Origin: Pyropia yezoensis
Taxonomy: Eukaryota > Rhodophyta > Bangiophyceae > Bangiales > Bangiaceae
NCBI GenBank assembly: GCA_009829735.1
Contig: CM020618.1
Coordinates: 28,992,894-29,056,893, forward strand
DNA: 64,000 bases
Direction of reading: 5' to 3'
Under the pieces are notes generated by a model. The model was not told the DNA's origin. It searched no databases and worked only from the letters and a program-made list of their open reading frames with translations. Position numbers and translations under genes: made by a program. Shown here in pieces: positions 63,826 to 64,000 of the stretch (the stretch's first letter is position 1; the number at the start of each line of letters is the position of its first letter).

Positions 63826-64000
63826 CTACAGCCGGGGGGGGGGGGGCGCGTCCCCGTCCACCATGACAGCCACGGGCATCGGCTCCCCAACAGCTGGCAT
63901 GAACTCGTCCGAGACCTCCTCAGCACCAGCGGACTTGCCACTGGCCGTCCTTGCCTTGGCCATCTCCACATCATCGGCATAAAACTCCTCCTCGTTCACG
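63826..64000 (-). CDS. C-terminal end of an unidentified protein (continues past window)
   Basis: The last 57 codons of a minus-strand frame entering from beyond the window: VNEEEFYADDVEMAKARTAS, then GKSAGAEEVSDEFMPAVGEP, then MPVAVMVDGDA, a Pro run encoded by a 13-base C tract, and R-L-stop. It is acidic and hydrophilic like many protein tails. Family unknown. The C tract just before the stop means its length decides the last residues. Confidence 0.55.
   Translation of the reverse strand, partial: VNEEEFYADDVEMAKARTASGKSAGAEEVSDEFMPAVGEPMPVAVMVDGDAPPPPRL

Noticed and set aside
1-64000. CRISPR arrays, rRNA genes, prokaryotic operons
   Set aside because: None present. The tandem repeats seen are minisatellites without unique spacers, and the splicing and gene families are eukaryotic.

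Overview
This window looks like nuclear DNA of a red alga, most likely a bangiophyte of the Porphyra/Pyropia type. That is inferred from gene content and composition; no marker gene proves it. The DNA is very GC-rich and full of poly-C/poly-G tracts and GCN/GGC repeats. Genes are compact, with zero to three short introns of about 300-470 bases. Every intron I could place by reading-frame continuity in a recognised protein starts GTRCGY. The protein set is eukaryotic and algal: SAR1, PRA1, a SARAF-like protein, HemW, a plastid-type CNNM/CorC protein, a GpsA-type glycerol-3-phosphate dehydrogenase and a fused trehalose-phosphate-synthase-like enzyme. GC-rich composition makes many spurious long open frames on both strands, so I list only frames with recognisable protein signal or consistent splicing.

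Layout. 1-4030: a two-exon C2H2 zinc-finger gene and a 68-bp minisatellite. 4031-14856: a complete-looking, recent Ty3/gypsy chromovirus-type LTR retrotransposon with near-identical LTRs, a 5-bp target duplication and an extra 815-codon open frame on the opposite strand. 15604-16488: a SET-domain protein. 17467-18030: a deleted Tc1/mariner-like DNA transposon that keeps a transposase DNA-binding segment. 18381-30044: a 3,887-codon minus-strand open frame with about eleven AT-hooks and long low-complexity tracts. 32109-33125: an unknown protein ending in a hydrophobic segment. 36755-38004: a secreted LPMO-like (copper polysaccharide monooxygenase) candidate. 38279-40649: an unrecognised four-exon gene. 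40818-40890: tRNA-Lys(CTT). 41516-43875: HemW-like radical SAM protein. 44841-45635: SARAF-like membrane protein. 47628-48374: PRA1. 49352-50778: fructosamine kinase family. 51817-53754: glycerol-3-phosphate dehydrogenase. 54312-58196: TPS/TPP-like fusion, convergent with the previous gene. 58344-58608: 3' part of a small spliced gene. 58941-59063: a 123-bp MITE. 59368-60607: SAR1, three exons. 61267-63369: plastid-type CNNM/CorC transporter-like protein. 63826-64000: C-terminal end of a gene that continues beyond the window.

How they may work together. The most suggestive neighbourhood is 51.8-58.2 kb. A glycerol-3-phosphate dehydrogenase faces a GT20-phosphatase fusion. In the red alga Galdieria, enzymes of this fused type make floridoside and isofloridoside from UDP-galactose and glycerol-3-phosphate. 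The pair could therefore supply substrate and enzyme for the main red algal osmolyte, which is inference. The remaining genes look like ordinary housekeeping and trafficking genes interspersed with mobile DNA.
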